Shown one piece after another: positions 1 through 5,035 of a stretch of DNA of 5,035 nucleotides; position 1 is the first letter of the stretch; each line of letters starts with the position of its first letter. Source of the DNA: Candidatus Altarchaeales archaeon A3. Its GTDB lineage: Archaea; Altiarchaeota; Altiarchaeia; Altiarchaeales; Altiarchaeaceae. The notes under the pieces were generated by a model that saw only the letters and a list, made by a program, of their open reading frames with translations, ran no database searches and had not been told where the DNA came from. The stretch spans positions 1 through 5,035 of the forward strand of contig MTER01000071.1 in NCBI GenBank assembly GCA_002083985.1, given 5' to 3'. The translations under genes and the position numbers were made by a program.

Positions 1-93
1 GGTTATAAAACATGGTTTGGAAATCTGGATAAAATGGAACCTGGTGCAGGATACTGGATTAAGATGAAAAATCCGGAAATATTAAAATTTTGA
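1..93 (+). CDS. C-terminal tail of a probable secreted or surface protein (5' end outside window)
   Basis: Reading frame 1 is open from the first base and ends at TGA 91-93, giving 30 residues that include LDKMEPGAGYWIKM and end in EILKF. A 'L..(L/M)EPG.GYWIKM' stretch is, from general knowledge, common at the end of repeats or C-terminal domains of large exported proteins in several Gram-negative anaerobic phyla; no specific function follows from it. Only the tail is visible, so domain content, start and signal peptide cannot be judged. The stop codon is followed directly by the left inverted repeat of the non-coding block at 94-229. The reading of these codons as a real gene end rests on the recognisable motif and the open frame; the tail could also belong to a pseudogene. 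Confidence 0.6.
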   Translation, partial: GYKTWFGNLDKMEPGAGYWIKMKNPEILKF

Positions 94-229
94 TGGCGTA
101 AAAAATAAGTGACTTTTTTCGCAATACATAAATTTTAAGATTTCTTTTAAGTGGAATTTTTAAAATATTGCTTTTAATTTTTTTCGATTTATAGGGGTGA
201 GCACCAACGGTCACCTGTTAATTACGCCA
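94..229. repeat. 136-bp non-coding block with imperfect terminal inverted repeats (MITE- or IS-end-like)
   Basis: The outer ends TGGCGTAA (94-101) and TTACGCCA (222-229) are perfect inverted repeats. Extending them to 20 bp (94-113 against 210-229) gives 16 of 20 matching positions, with the inner five bases GTGAC/GTCAC again perfect. The interior is A+T-rich and has no plausible ORF. Near the right end, 195-214, lies a hairpin GGTGA...TCACC. The block sits between the stop codon of the left gene and an IS630 relic, so a miniature inverted-repeat element or the leftover end of an insertion sequence is the most natural reading. No clear target-site duplication is visible outside the repeats. 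It could alternatively be a structured 3' UTR of the left gene. Confidence 0.4.
195..214 (+). repeat. Hairpin GGTGA-N10-TCACC
   Basis: GGTGA at 195-199 pairs with TCACC at 210-214 around the loop GCACCAACGG. Two further base pairs (CC/GG around AAC) can form inside if GCA bulges out, giving a seven-pair stem with a bulge. Bulged hairpins of this kind occur near ends of IS200/IS605-type elements and in REP sequences, but nothing else here identifies such an element. There is no T-run after it, so it is not a standard intrinsic terminator. The right arm is shared with the inner part of the larger inverted repeat at 210-229, so the two folds compete. Confidence 0.4.
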
Positions 230-342
230 CCAATTTATTATAGAAAAACTAATTTTTTAGGAAAATTTTTAAACAAAATCAAATTTTTAATGTTCAAAAA
301 TTTATCTAATTTAAATGCTTTTAATTTAAATTAATTTGCAAC

Positions 343-648
343 ATGTCTATTGTTTTGGATAATGCCCGGTATCTAAAGTGTGCACTCGTACAAAATTTAG
401 CAAAATCCCTTAACATAGAGTTACTTTATTTTCCTCCATACTCTCCTAATTTAAATCTTATCGAGCGGCTATGGAAATTTGTTAAAAAGAAGTGTCTTTA
501 TTCAAAATATTATCCGGAGTTCGGCGGTTTCAAAAAAGCTATTACGAACTGTCTTGAACAAACAAATACTACTTACAAAAAAGATCTTGACTCTTTGCTA
601 ACATTACGATTTCAGAAATTTAAAAATACGCAATCTGTGAAGTTGTGA
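343..648 (+). pseudogene. IS630-family transposase, C-terminal fragment (5' truncated)
   Basis: The 101 codons encode the C-terminal third of a DDE transposase of the IS630/Tc1-mariner superfamily (DDE_3 type). Visible are the second catalytic Asp in VLDNARY (D6), the family block FPPYSPNLNLIERLW (residues 30-44) and the catalytic Glu E41; the 34 residues between D6 and E41 match the DD34E spacing of IS630. Complete members are roughly 330-350 residues, so the N-terminal DNA-binding domain and the first catalytic Asp are missing. An in-frame TAA at 322-324 blocks extension, and the upstream sequence is featureless A+T-rich DNA. The ATG at 343 is therefore probably an internal methionine. No ribosome binding site is evident. 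Its last codons recur at 4903-4977. Inactive by itself. Confidence 0.9.
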
Positions 649-654
649 AGTATA
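581..654 (+). repeat. Direct repeat, left copy (IS630 transposase 3' end)
   Basis: This 74-bp stretch matches 4910-4983 at 66 of 74 positions without gaps. It covers the last 22 codons of the transposase fragment, its stop codon, and six following bases (AGTATA); similarity stops just after that in both copies. Most differences are conservative or silent in the transposase frame, which suggests two related insertion sequences rather than a recent local duplication. Confidence 0.9.
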
Positions 655-664
655 TATATAAAAA

Positions 665-2368
665 ATGACCAACACATTATTAAATACAGGAACAGCGTCA
701 TTTAATGATTTAATTGCAAATGGTAAAACATTCCAAGTTCCACTATATCAAAGAGATTATTCATGGGACAGAGATGAATGGGAAGACCTATGGCTAGATA
801 TTTTGGATTTGCCGGTTGAAAAAAATCATTATATGGGTTATGTTGTTTTTCAGGAGCAGGATACCAAATCAAAATTTTTTTTAATTATAGATGGCCAACA
901 ACGTTTTGCTACATTAAGCATATTATGTTTATCTGCAATCAGATTGCTTAAAGAGTGGGTGGAAAATGATATTGATAAAGAGCAAAATGAATTACGTATT
1001 GAAAAACTCACTGAGAAATTTCTCGGTAATTTTTCGACTTCCAAACTTACTATTTCTCCCAAACTGATATTAAATAAAAATAATGATGATTTTTATAAAA
1101 GTTATTTACTTGCTCATAGAAAACCACCAGCAATATCAAAATTAAAACCATCTCAAAAAAAATTATGGCAGGCTTATGAATTTTTTTATATGAAGATTAA
1201 AGAGCATTTTTTAACTAAATCAGGTGAAGCGCTGGCAAAGTTTATTGATGAAGAAACTTCAAATGATTTAATTTTTACAACTATTATTGTAAGCGATGAC
1301 CTTAATGCATATAAAGTATTTGAAACATTAAATGCGAGAGGTGTTAAACTTTCTCCTGCGGACTTATTAAAGAATTATCTGTTTTCTAAAGCATTTGCTT
1401 CAAGTACATCGGATTTGGAGGAGACAGAACGCAGGTGGCAAAGTATCAATGATTTTTTAAGCAAGAATGATTTGCCTACTTTTATCAGACATTACTGGAA
1501 CTCCCGAAATGAATTAGTCCGGGTTTCCAATCTGTTTAGAGTTATAAAAAATCAAATACAAAGTCCACAAACAGTTTTTTGTCTATTAAATGAATTAGAA
1601 GGATTAGCATCAATATATTCTGCATTTGAAAATCCGGCTGATACTATGTGGAATAAAGAACAAAGAAATTTAATAAGGTCATTAAATCTTTTTGGCGTAT
1701 CCACATGGTATTCATTAATGTTAATTGCAAAGCAAAAGCTAAGTGAACAGGAGTTTACAAAACTCTTACACGAATTAAATGTGATTATATTCAGATATAA
1801 TGTCATTTCCGGCTTGCATGCAAATGAAATAGAGGTGATTTTTAACAAACTATCGTTGAAAATATTTAATGGAGATATCTCTATCGCTGCACAGGCATTT
1901 GAACAACTTAAAGAGGTCTATGTTAGCGATGAAAACTTTGCACAGGCATTTTCAACAAAACTTATCAGCACTAAAATAAATAAAAATTTAGTAAAATATA
2001 TTTTAGTTGAATTAGAAAATTCAATTTCAGGAACACAGCACCAATTTGAAGATGCTACTTCTACAATTGAACATATTTTGCCCGAAAATCCTAATTCCGC
2101 ATGGGAGACCTATTTTCAGGCAAATGAACAGGAATATTATGTCTATTTGTTAGGCAATTACACTTTGTTAGAAGAGAGTATTAATAAAAAAATCGGAGAT
2201 AAAGTATTTTCTGAAAAACAACAATTTTATAAAAAATCCACTTTTAAAATGAGTAATGGTGAGTTAAATTACACAGAATGGACTCCTGTTGTATTAAGAA
2301 ACCACCAGGATAAAATGGCCCGATGGGCATGTAATGCATGGAAAAGCTATTATGTACAGAATAAATAA
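665..2368 (+). CDS. DUF262-DUF1524 fused GmrSD-like type IV restriction protein
   Basis: This 567-residue protein has the architecture of single-chain GmrSD-type modification-dependent restriction enzymes, which cut phage DNA carrying modified (for example glucosylated hydroxymethyl) cytosines. The N-terminal DUF262 part (ParB/Srx-like NTP-binding fold) shows VPLYQRDYSW at 25-34, the signature DGQQR at 76-80 followed by FATLS, and VFETLNARG at 218-226. The C-terminal DUF1524 (HNH-like nuclease) part shows IEHILPENP with catalytic-type H470, LGNYTLL from 496 with N498, then N507, F515 and K518 in the expected order. No key motif is missing and the frame is intact, so the gene is probably functional. 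The ATG at 665 gives a normal N-terminus; no Shine-Dalgarno sequence is seen, only a TATATATATA run at 651-660. It starts 16 bp after the IS630 relic and converges on the radical SAM gene. The exact DNA modification sensed cannot be read from sequence; relatives such as BrxU or SspE show that target range varies. Confidence 0.9.
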   Translation: MTNTLLNTGTASFNDLIANGKTFQVPLYQRDYSWDRDEWEDLWLDILDLPVEKNHYMGYVVFQEQDTKSKFFLIIDGQQRFATLSILCLSAIRLLKEWVENDIDKEQNELRIEKLTEKFLGNFSTSKLTISPKLILNKNNDDFYKSYLLAHRKPPAISKLKPSQKKLWQAYEFFYMKIKEHFLTKSGEALAKFIDEETSNDLIFTTIIVSDDLNAYKVFETLNARGVKLSPADLLKNYLFSKAFASSTSDLEETERRWQSINDFLSKNDLPTFIRHYWNSRNELVRVSNLFRVIKNQIQSPQTVFCLLNELEGLASIYSAFENPADTMWNKEQRNLIRSLNLFGVSTWYSLMLIAKQKLSEQEFTKLLHELNVIIFRYNVISGLHANEIEVIFNKLSLKIFNGDISIAAQAFEQLKEVYVSDENFAQAFSTKLISTKINKNLVKYILVELENSISGTQHQFEDATSTIEHILPENPNSAWETYFQANEQEYYVYLLGNYTLLEESINKKIGDKVFSEKQQFYKKSTFKMSNGELNYTEWTPVVLRNHQDKMARWACNAWKSYYVQNK

Positions 2369-2410
2369 CTCTACATGACAACTTTTTGTTCGTGAGTTGA
2401 TCAATTTGTA

Positions 2411-2435
2411 TTCAATTTTGCAAAAATTTATTGAA
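2411..2435. repeat. A+T-rich inverted repeat in the convergent intergenic region
   Basis: TTCAAT (2411-2416) is the exact inverse complement of ATTGAA (2430-2435), with a near-palindromic AATTTTGCAAAAATT inside. It lies 43 bp after the stop of the restriction gene and may help transcript ending or RNA stability, but it is too A+T-rich and lacks the G+C stem of a standard terminator. Confidence 0.35.
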
Positions 2436-2446
2436 AAATGTGAATA

Positions 2447-2518
2447 TGCTCAATAAAGAGTGGAGGTTGCTCGTGATTTTTTGACAGTTACGAGTGATTT
2501 ACCATATGATATTGAGCA
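2447..2518 (+). other. 72-nt imperfect stem-loop, possible structured RNA or 3' UTR element
   Basis: Outer arms TGCTCAAT (2447-2454) and ATTGAGCA (2511-2518) pair perfectly. After a symmetric 6/6 internal loop, TGG (2461-2463) pairs with CCA (2502-2504), and AGGTTGCTCGT (2464-2474) pairs with ACGAGTGATTT (2490-2500) when G-U pairs are allowed, around a 15-nt loop. Four of the eleven inner pairs are G-U on the plus strand and would become A-C mismatches on the minus strand, so the plus-strand transcript folds better. That places the element in the 3' UTR of the restriction gene or as a separate small RNA. No T-run follows, so it is not a typical intrinsic terminator. No known RNA family was recognised. 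Confidence 0.45.
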
Positions 2519-2525
2519 AGTTCAC

Positions 2526-3737
2526 TTAAATCAATTTATTTTGAAATTTATTCTCAAAAATTTTACCAAGTCGTTTATAGTCCGCCAGTCGTAATGCCTT
2601 TGCTTGTGCAAGTTCATGAGTAAGCAGGCAATTTCCACATGTCAGGCAGTTTCCTTCACAGTTATTTAACTGCTGAAATTTCCTGTTGCCTGCACTTTTC
2701 ACATAAACCGGAACATTCATTCCTTCGCAGTTCAACGATGTTGAATATAAACAATTTAATCCGGATAATGTTTCCCTGCCTTTTATATTTATTTTTTCAA
2801 ATTCCATACATAAAGAAAATGAAATTTTTTCAGCATTACAAATTTGTTTTAAATTTTCAAATAATTTTTTGCGCTCATTTATGTTCGCATTTGAATAATA
2901 GCCAATACTTTCAGTATATAATGCCTTGTATTTTTCAATTAAATTTTTATCAATTCCTGCCAATCCGCCATAAAATTTATCCTCTATCGGCTTTAAAATA
3001 TCAACACAACTTGCTATAATGTGCTTTGCCCCTCTTTCTTTGACTTCTTTGATTAAATTTCTTAAGTCCTGCATACCGTCATTTATGTAGGGCAGAATCG
3101 GGTCAATTCGTGCTACTGCATAAATGTTGTTGTCTGCAAGTCGTTCAAAATTTTTAAGCAAAATTTCCGTGCTCGCTCCGTTAGTAAATTTCTTTCTCAG
3201 TTCATCATTCAGCGTCAATATTGAAATTTGTCCGAATGAGTGTTCCTGCCTCTTTATTAAATTTATTGATTCATCGCTGATTTTTCCTTTTGTTACGAAC
3301 TCAATCGGAATATTTCTTTTGACAAATTCGGCAATGACTCCTTCGCTCAATTTGTATTTTTCATTAACCGGCTGAAATGGGTCGGTTATGGGGCTTAAAT
3401 ATCCGCAACTGGCAATCTTTATTGAGTCCAACTGCTTTGCCACAACCTTGTCAAAGTCCTTATATACAATAACAATGTTAAAATTTTTAAATTTCTCATA
3501 AATTTCTTCATTTTCGCTTTCAAACCTTCTTATTGTAAATGACCTCGCATAGCAGAAAAAGCAGTTAAAAGAGCAGCCATTATACGGATTTATCAGTAAT
3601 CGTTCAGATGTGCATTCACGCCTTCCGCTGTCTTTATCATAAAACCAGCCGTGAATTTCCTTTTTGGAATCAACAAGAATGTGAGGATATGGCTTTTCAA
3701 TGATTTTATAAATTTTGTTGTTCAGGAAAATTTCCAT
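2526..3737 (-). CDS. SPL-family (spore photoproduct lyase-like) radical SAM protein with C-terminal Cys cluster
   Basis: The 403-residue protein belongs to the COG1533/SplB-like radical SAM group. The [4Fe-4S]-SAM motif is C55-x3-C59-x2-C62 within NPYNGCSFNCFFCYAR (50-65), the hallmark of this family. Further family blocks are TDPFQPVNEKY (118-128), FVTKGKIS (147-154, corresponding to the usual TKS.L) and the barrel strand ARIDPILPYIND. Near the end, C360, C364, C367 and C370 form CX3CX2CX2C, a possible auxiliary iron-sulfur or zinc site. The substrate is unknown: only founding members repair spore photoproduct DNA lesions, and most COG1533 proteins are uncharacterised. The gene lies 11 bp downstream of the ATPase gene on the same strand, so co-transcription is likely. 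A GGAG sits 16 nt before the ATG inside the ATPase stop region, further than usual for a ribosome binding site. The start puts 54 residues before the first cluster Cys, normal for the family. Confidence 0.88.
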   Translation of the reverse strand: MEIFLNNKIYKIIEKPYPHILVDSKKEIHGWFYDKDSGRRECTSERLLINPYNGCSFNCFFCYARSFTIRRFESENEEIYEKFKNFNIVIVYKDFDKVVAKQLDSIKIASCGYLSPITDPFQPVNEKYKLSEGVIAEFVKRNIPIEFVTKGKISDESINLIKRQEHSFGQISILTLNDELRKKFTNGASTEILLKNFERLADNNIYAVARIDPILPYINDGMQDLRNLIKEVKERGAKHIIASCVDILKPIEDKFYGGLAGIDKNLIEKYKALYTESIGYYSNANINERKKLFENLKQICNAEKISFSLCMEFEKINIKGRETLSGLNCLYSTSLNCEGMNVPVYVKSAGNRKFQQLNNCEGNCLTCGNCLLTHELAQAKALRLADYKRLGKIFENKFQNKLI

Positions 3738-3748
3738 TTAAATTTAAA

Positions 3749-4810
3749 TCATTCTCCAATTTCCTTTAAAATTTCTCTTACCGCAATCAAATCGGACTTT
3801 GACTGCATTCTTATTGTTTTCTTTAACGGGTCTACAAACACAATATTATGAGCAACCAAAAGATGAATTTCTTCAGTAATGTATTTATATTTTGCAAATT
3901 CCACGCTCCTGAAATTTTCAAATATCTTTATTATTTTTTCAAATATCTCTTTGTTTTTATCTTTAAGTGAAAATACAAGTTCTTCAATTTCACCTTTTCT
4001 TTTCATAATGGTTTCTTCAACAAATTTCTTTCTGTTTCCTGCATTTATAAAAGCAATCAGCATTCCGGGTTTTCCCCCTAAAATATTCCATGCAGCGCTG
4101 TATTCTTCCCTACTAATTTTAGACCTTTCCAGAAATTTCTTTGTTGTTTCCTTATCAAATTCATCTACAAGCAGATATTGACATCTTTCTTTAAGTATTG
4201 CCTCATTATAAACCTTTTCAATAAATAATGAATCAGAAGATAAAGCAAAAACATGGCATAAATGCAATTCTTTTGTCAGAGCAACGAAAAAGTTAAACAA
4301 TTTGTAAATTAGATTTCCATCAACTTTCAAATCGCCAATCACCTGAAGTTCATCAATTATAAGCACAGGAATTTTATTGTGTTCTTTTACTTTTCCCATA
4401 ATTTTCAATAAATATCTGAATGCACTTTTCGGGTCTTCGCTGCTGAATATTTTTTCAAACAATTTTGGAGGAATCGGAATTCCAAATACTGTTTTCAGGT
4501 CGGCGATTGCATCGGGAACTGCCTTCTTTATTTTCTTTTCTACCAATCCATCTTCAAAGTCAGTATCAAACAACTCTTCTAGAAAGTCCTTATAAGTTGA
4601 TATAGGGTTTTGCCTTAAGTTTATATAAAAGACAACATAATTTTCAGGCAAGTTCTCAATTAAATTTGAAATTAAAGTTGTCTTTCCGGAGTTTATCGGA
4701 CCATAAATGAAATTTATCAACTGTGGTTCTGTTCTTAAAATACCTATAATTTCTTCCTTTTCCTTTTCCCTGTCAAAAAATTCAGTTCTTTGAATATTGT
4801 TTGTATTCAT
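3749..4810 (-). CDS. 'Archaeal ATPase' (PF01637-type) P-loop NTPase
   Basis: This 353-residue protein is a P-loop ATPase of the type annotated as archaeal ATPase / ATPase_2, within the AAA+/STAND grouping. The N-terminus has the family's FFDREKEKEEI (11-21). Walker A is GPINSGKT (37-44), Walker B is VLIIDE (149-154), a sensor-like SSD lies at 191-193, and GGKP (245-248) matches the conserved GG.P before the lid helices. The last hundred residues look like a winged-helix-type region ending in REILKEIG. No signal peptide or membrane segment is seen, so it is cytoplasmic. Function in this family is largely unknown; members are multicopy and often lineage-specific. It is the first gene of a likely two-gene operon with the radical SAM gene. 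The ATG at 4808-4810 is preceded by no clear Shine-Dalgarno; TATAAA lies 8 nt before it, which would leave a very short leader if it is a -10 box. The C-terminus of a second copy lies at 4998-5035. Confidence 0.9.
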   Translation of the reverse strand: MNTNNIQRTEFFDREKEKEEIIGILRTEPQLINFIYGPINSGKTTLISNLIENLPENYVVFYINLRQNPISTYKDFLEELFDTDFEDGLVEKKIKKAVPDAIADLKTVFGIPIPPKLFEKIFSSEDPKSAFRYLLKIMGKVKEHNKIPVLIIDELQVIGDLKVDGNLIYKLFNFFVALTKELHLCHVFALSSDSLFIEKVYNEAILKERCQYLLVDEFDKETTKKFLERSKISREEYSAAWNILGGKPGMLIAFINAGNRKKFVEETIMKRKGEIEELVFSLKDKNKEIFEKIIKIFENFRSVEFAKYKYITEEIHLLVAHNIVFVDPLKKTIRMQSKSDLIAVREILKEIGE

Positions 4811-4860
4811 TTTTGATATTTATACTCAACAACGGCGAAAACCGCGCTTTTTTAAGCACA

Positions 4861-4878
4861 TTTCCAAATATTTGAAAA
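4861..4878. promoter_or_regulatory. Palindrome upstream of the ATPase operon, possible operator
   Basis: CAAATATTTG (4865-4874) is a perfect 10-bp palindrome flanked by TTT and AAA with one mismatched pair between, giving an 18-bp near-perfect inverted repeat. It sits 50-67 bp upstream of the ATPase start codon, where a regulator could bind. In A+T-rich DNA such palindromes arise by chance, so the regulatory reading is weak. Confidence 0.25.
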
Positions 4879-4902
4879 ACTCAATTTATAGTGTGCAAAG
4901 TA

Positions 4903-4977
4903 TATAAACAAGAGCTTGACTCTTTGCTCACATTACGATTTCAGAGATTTAAAAAAGATCAATTTGTGAAGTTGTGA
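4903..4977 (+). pseudogene. IS630-family transposase, extreme C-terminal remnant (second copy)
   Basis: Twenty-four codons plus stop encode YKQELDSLLTL...VKL, matching the last 24 residues of the transposase fragment at 343-648 at 18 of 24 positions, with exchanges such as K/Q, D/E and K/R. The frame is open back to a TGA at 4873-4875, but similarity to the transposase begins only around 4903. Nothing of the catalytic core remains. The orientation is the same as in the left copy. It lies between the start of one ATPase gene and the end of the next, antisense to both. Confidence 0.85.
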
Positions 4978-4983
4978 AGTATA
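4910..4983 (+). repeat. Direct repeat, right copy (IS630 transposase 3' end)
   Basis: Partner of the repeat at 581-654, 66 of 74 positions identical and ungapped. The similarity includes the stop codon and six bases beyond it and then ends; fourteen bases later the second ATPase gene ends on the opposite strand. Confidence 0.9.
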
Positions 4984-4997
4984 AATTTCTTAAATTA

Positions 4998-5035
4998 TCA
5001 TTTGCCAATTTCCTTTAAAATTTCTCTGATTGCAA
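4998..5035 (-). CDS. Second PF01637-type ATPase paralogue, C-terminal end only (runs off the right edge)
   Basis: Reading the minus strand into a stop at 4998-5000 gives AIREILKEIGK, against AVREILKEIGE at the end of the complete ATPase (9 of 11 residues). At the DNA level 33 of 38 positions match 3749-3786. This is a second copy of the same kind of ATPase gene in the same direction, with its body outside the window. Unlike the first copy, it is followed not by the radical SAM gene but by an IS630 remnant. The short length limits certainty, but the residue match, frame and stop position agree. Confidence 0.8.
   Translation of the reverse strand, partial: AIREILKEIGK

Noticed and set aside
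94..232. TGGCGTA paired with TACGCCA followed by a CCA-containing end, resembling a tRNA acceptor stem
   Set aside because: The arms are about 120 bp apart, far too long for a tRNA, and there is no T-arm (GTTCGA-like) or anticodon arm in place.
850..1062. Minus-strand open frame inside the restriction gene, as also at 1552-1848
   Set aside because: Both are shadows of the well-supported DUF262-DUF1524 frame and show no motif or ribosome binding site.
2446..2484. 12-codon ORF (ATG CTC AAT ... TGA) and a GGAGG followed by a GTG mini-ORF inside the stem-loop
   Set aside because: The ORFs are too short to support, the 12-codon one has no ribosome binding site, and the GGAGG-GTG frame ends after three codons; chance is the simplest explanation.
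2639..3019. Plus-strand open frame of 126 codons
   Set aside because: It is antisense to the radical SAM gene, whose family motifs are clear; the frame has no recognisable motif.
3879..4181. Plus-strand open frames opposite the ATPase gene, as also at 4377-4595
   Set aside because: Hydrophobic, low-complexity translations antisense to a gene with Walker motifs; no independent support.
4831..4857. G+C-richer patch CGGCGAAAACCG then GCTTTTTTAAGC as an intrinsic terminator
   Set aside because: The stems are only three and four base pairs and the T-run lies inside a loop; no plus-strand gene ends just before it.

Overview
The window is strongly A+T-rich bacterial DNA with an accessory, defence-island look. 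No single lineage can be named. The tail of a large, probably surface or secreted protein with a GYWIKM-type ending, an IS630 transposase remnant, a fused GmrSD-type restriction protein and an 'archaeal' PF01637-type ATPase next to an SPL-family radical SAM enzyme would fit an anaerobic Gram-negative phylum. Candidates are Cloacimonadota, Ignavibacteriota/Bacteroidota or Desulfobacterota; this is inference from gene style only.

Layout, left to right. Positions 1-93 hold the last 30 codons of a plus-strand gene. Positions 94-229 form an A+T-rich non-coding block bounded by imperfect 20-bp inverted repeats (16/20) with a GGTGA/TCACC hairpin near its right end, resembling a MITE or IS-end relic. 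Positions 343-648 are the C-terminal part of an IS630-family transposase lacking its first two thirds. Sixteen bases after its stop, at 665-2368, a complete 567-aa DUF262+DUF1524 (GmrSD-like, type IV restriction) gene begins. A 157-bp convergent intergenic region (2369-2525) follows, with two hairpins; the larger, about 72 nt, folds better as plus-strand RNA. On the minus strand lie an SPL-like radical SAM gene (2526-3737) and, 11 bp upstream of it in the same operon, a PF01637-type P-loop ATPase (3749-4810). Positions 4903-4977 carry a second, independently diverged tail of the same IS630 transposase type, in the same orientation as the first. At the right edge (4998-5035, minus strand) is the C-terminus of a second copy of the ATPase, which runs out of the window.

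How it fits together: two IS630 tails in direct orientation bracket a segment of about 4.3 kb holding one recognisable anti-phage nuclease and an ATPase/radical SAM pair of unknown role. The ATPase gene is reiterated just beyond the second tail, but there an IS tail occupies the place downstream of the ATPase where the radical SAM gene would be expected. The most interesting candidate for an undescribed system is the ATPase plus radical SAM pair; the other unexplained signals are the IS-bracketed arrangement and the structured intergenic element.
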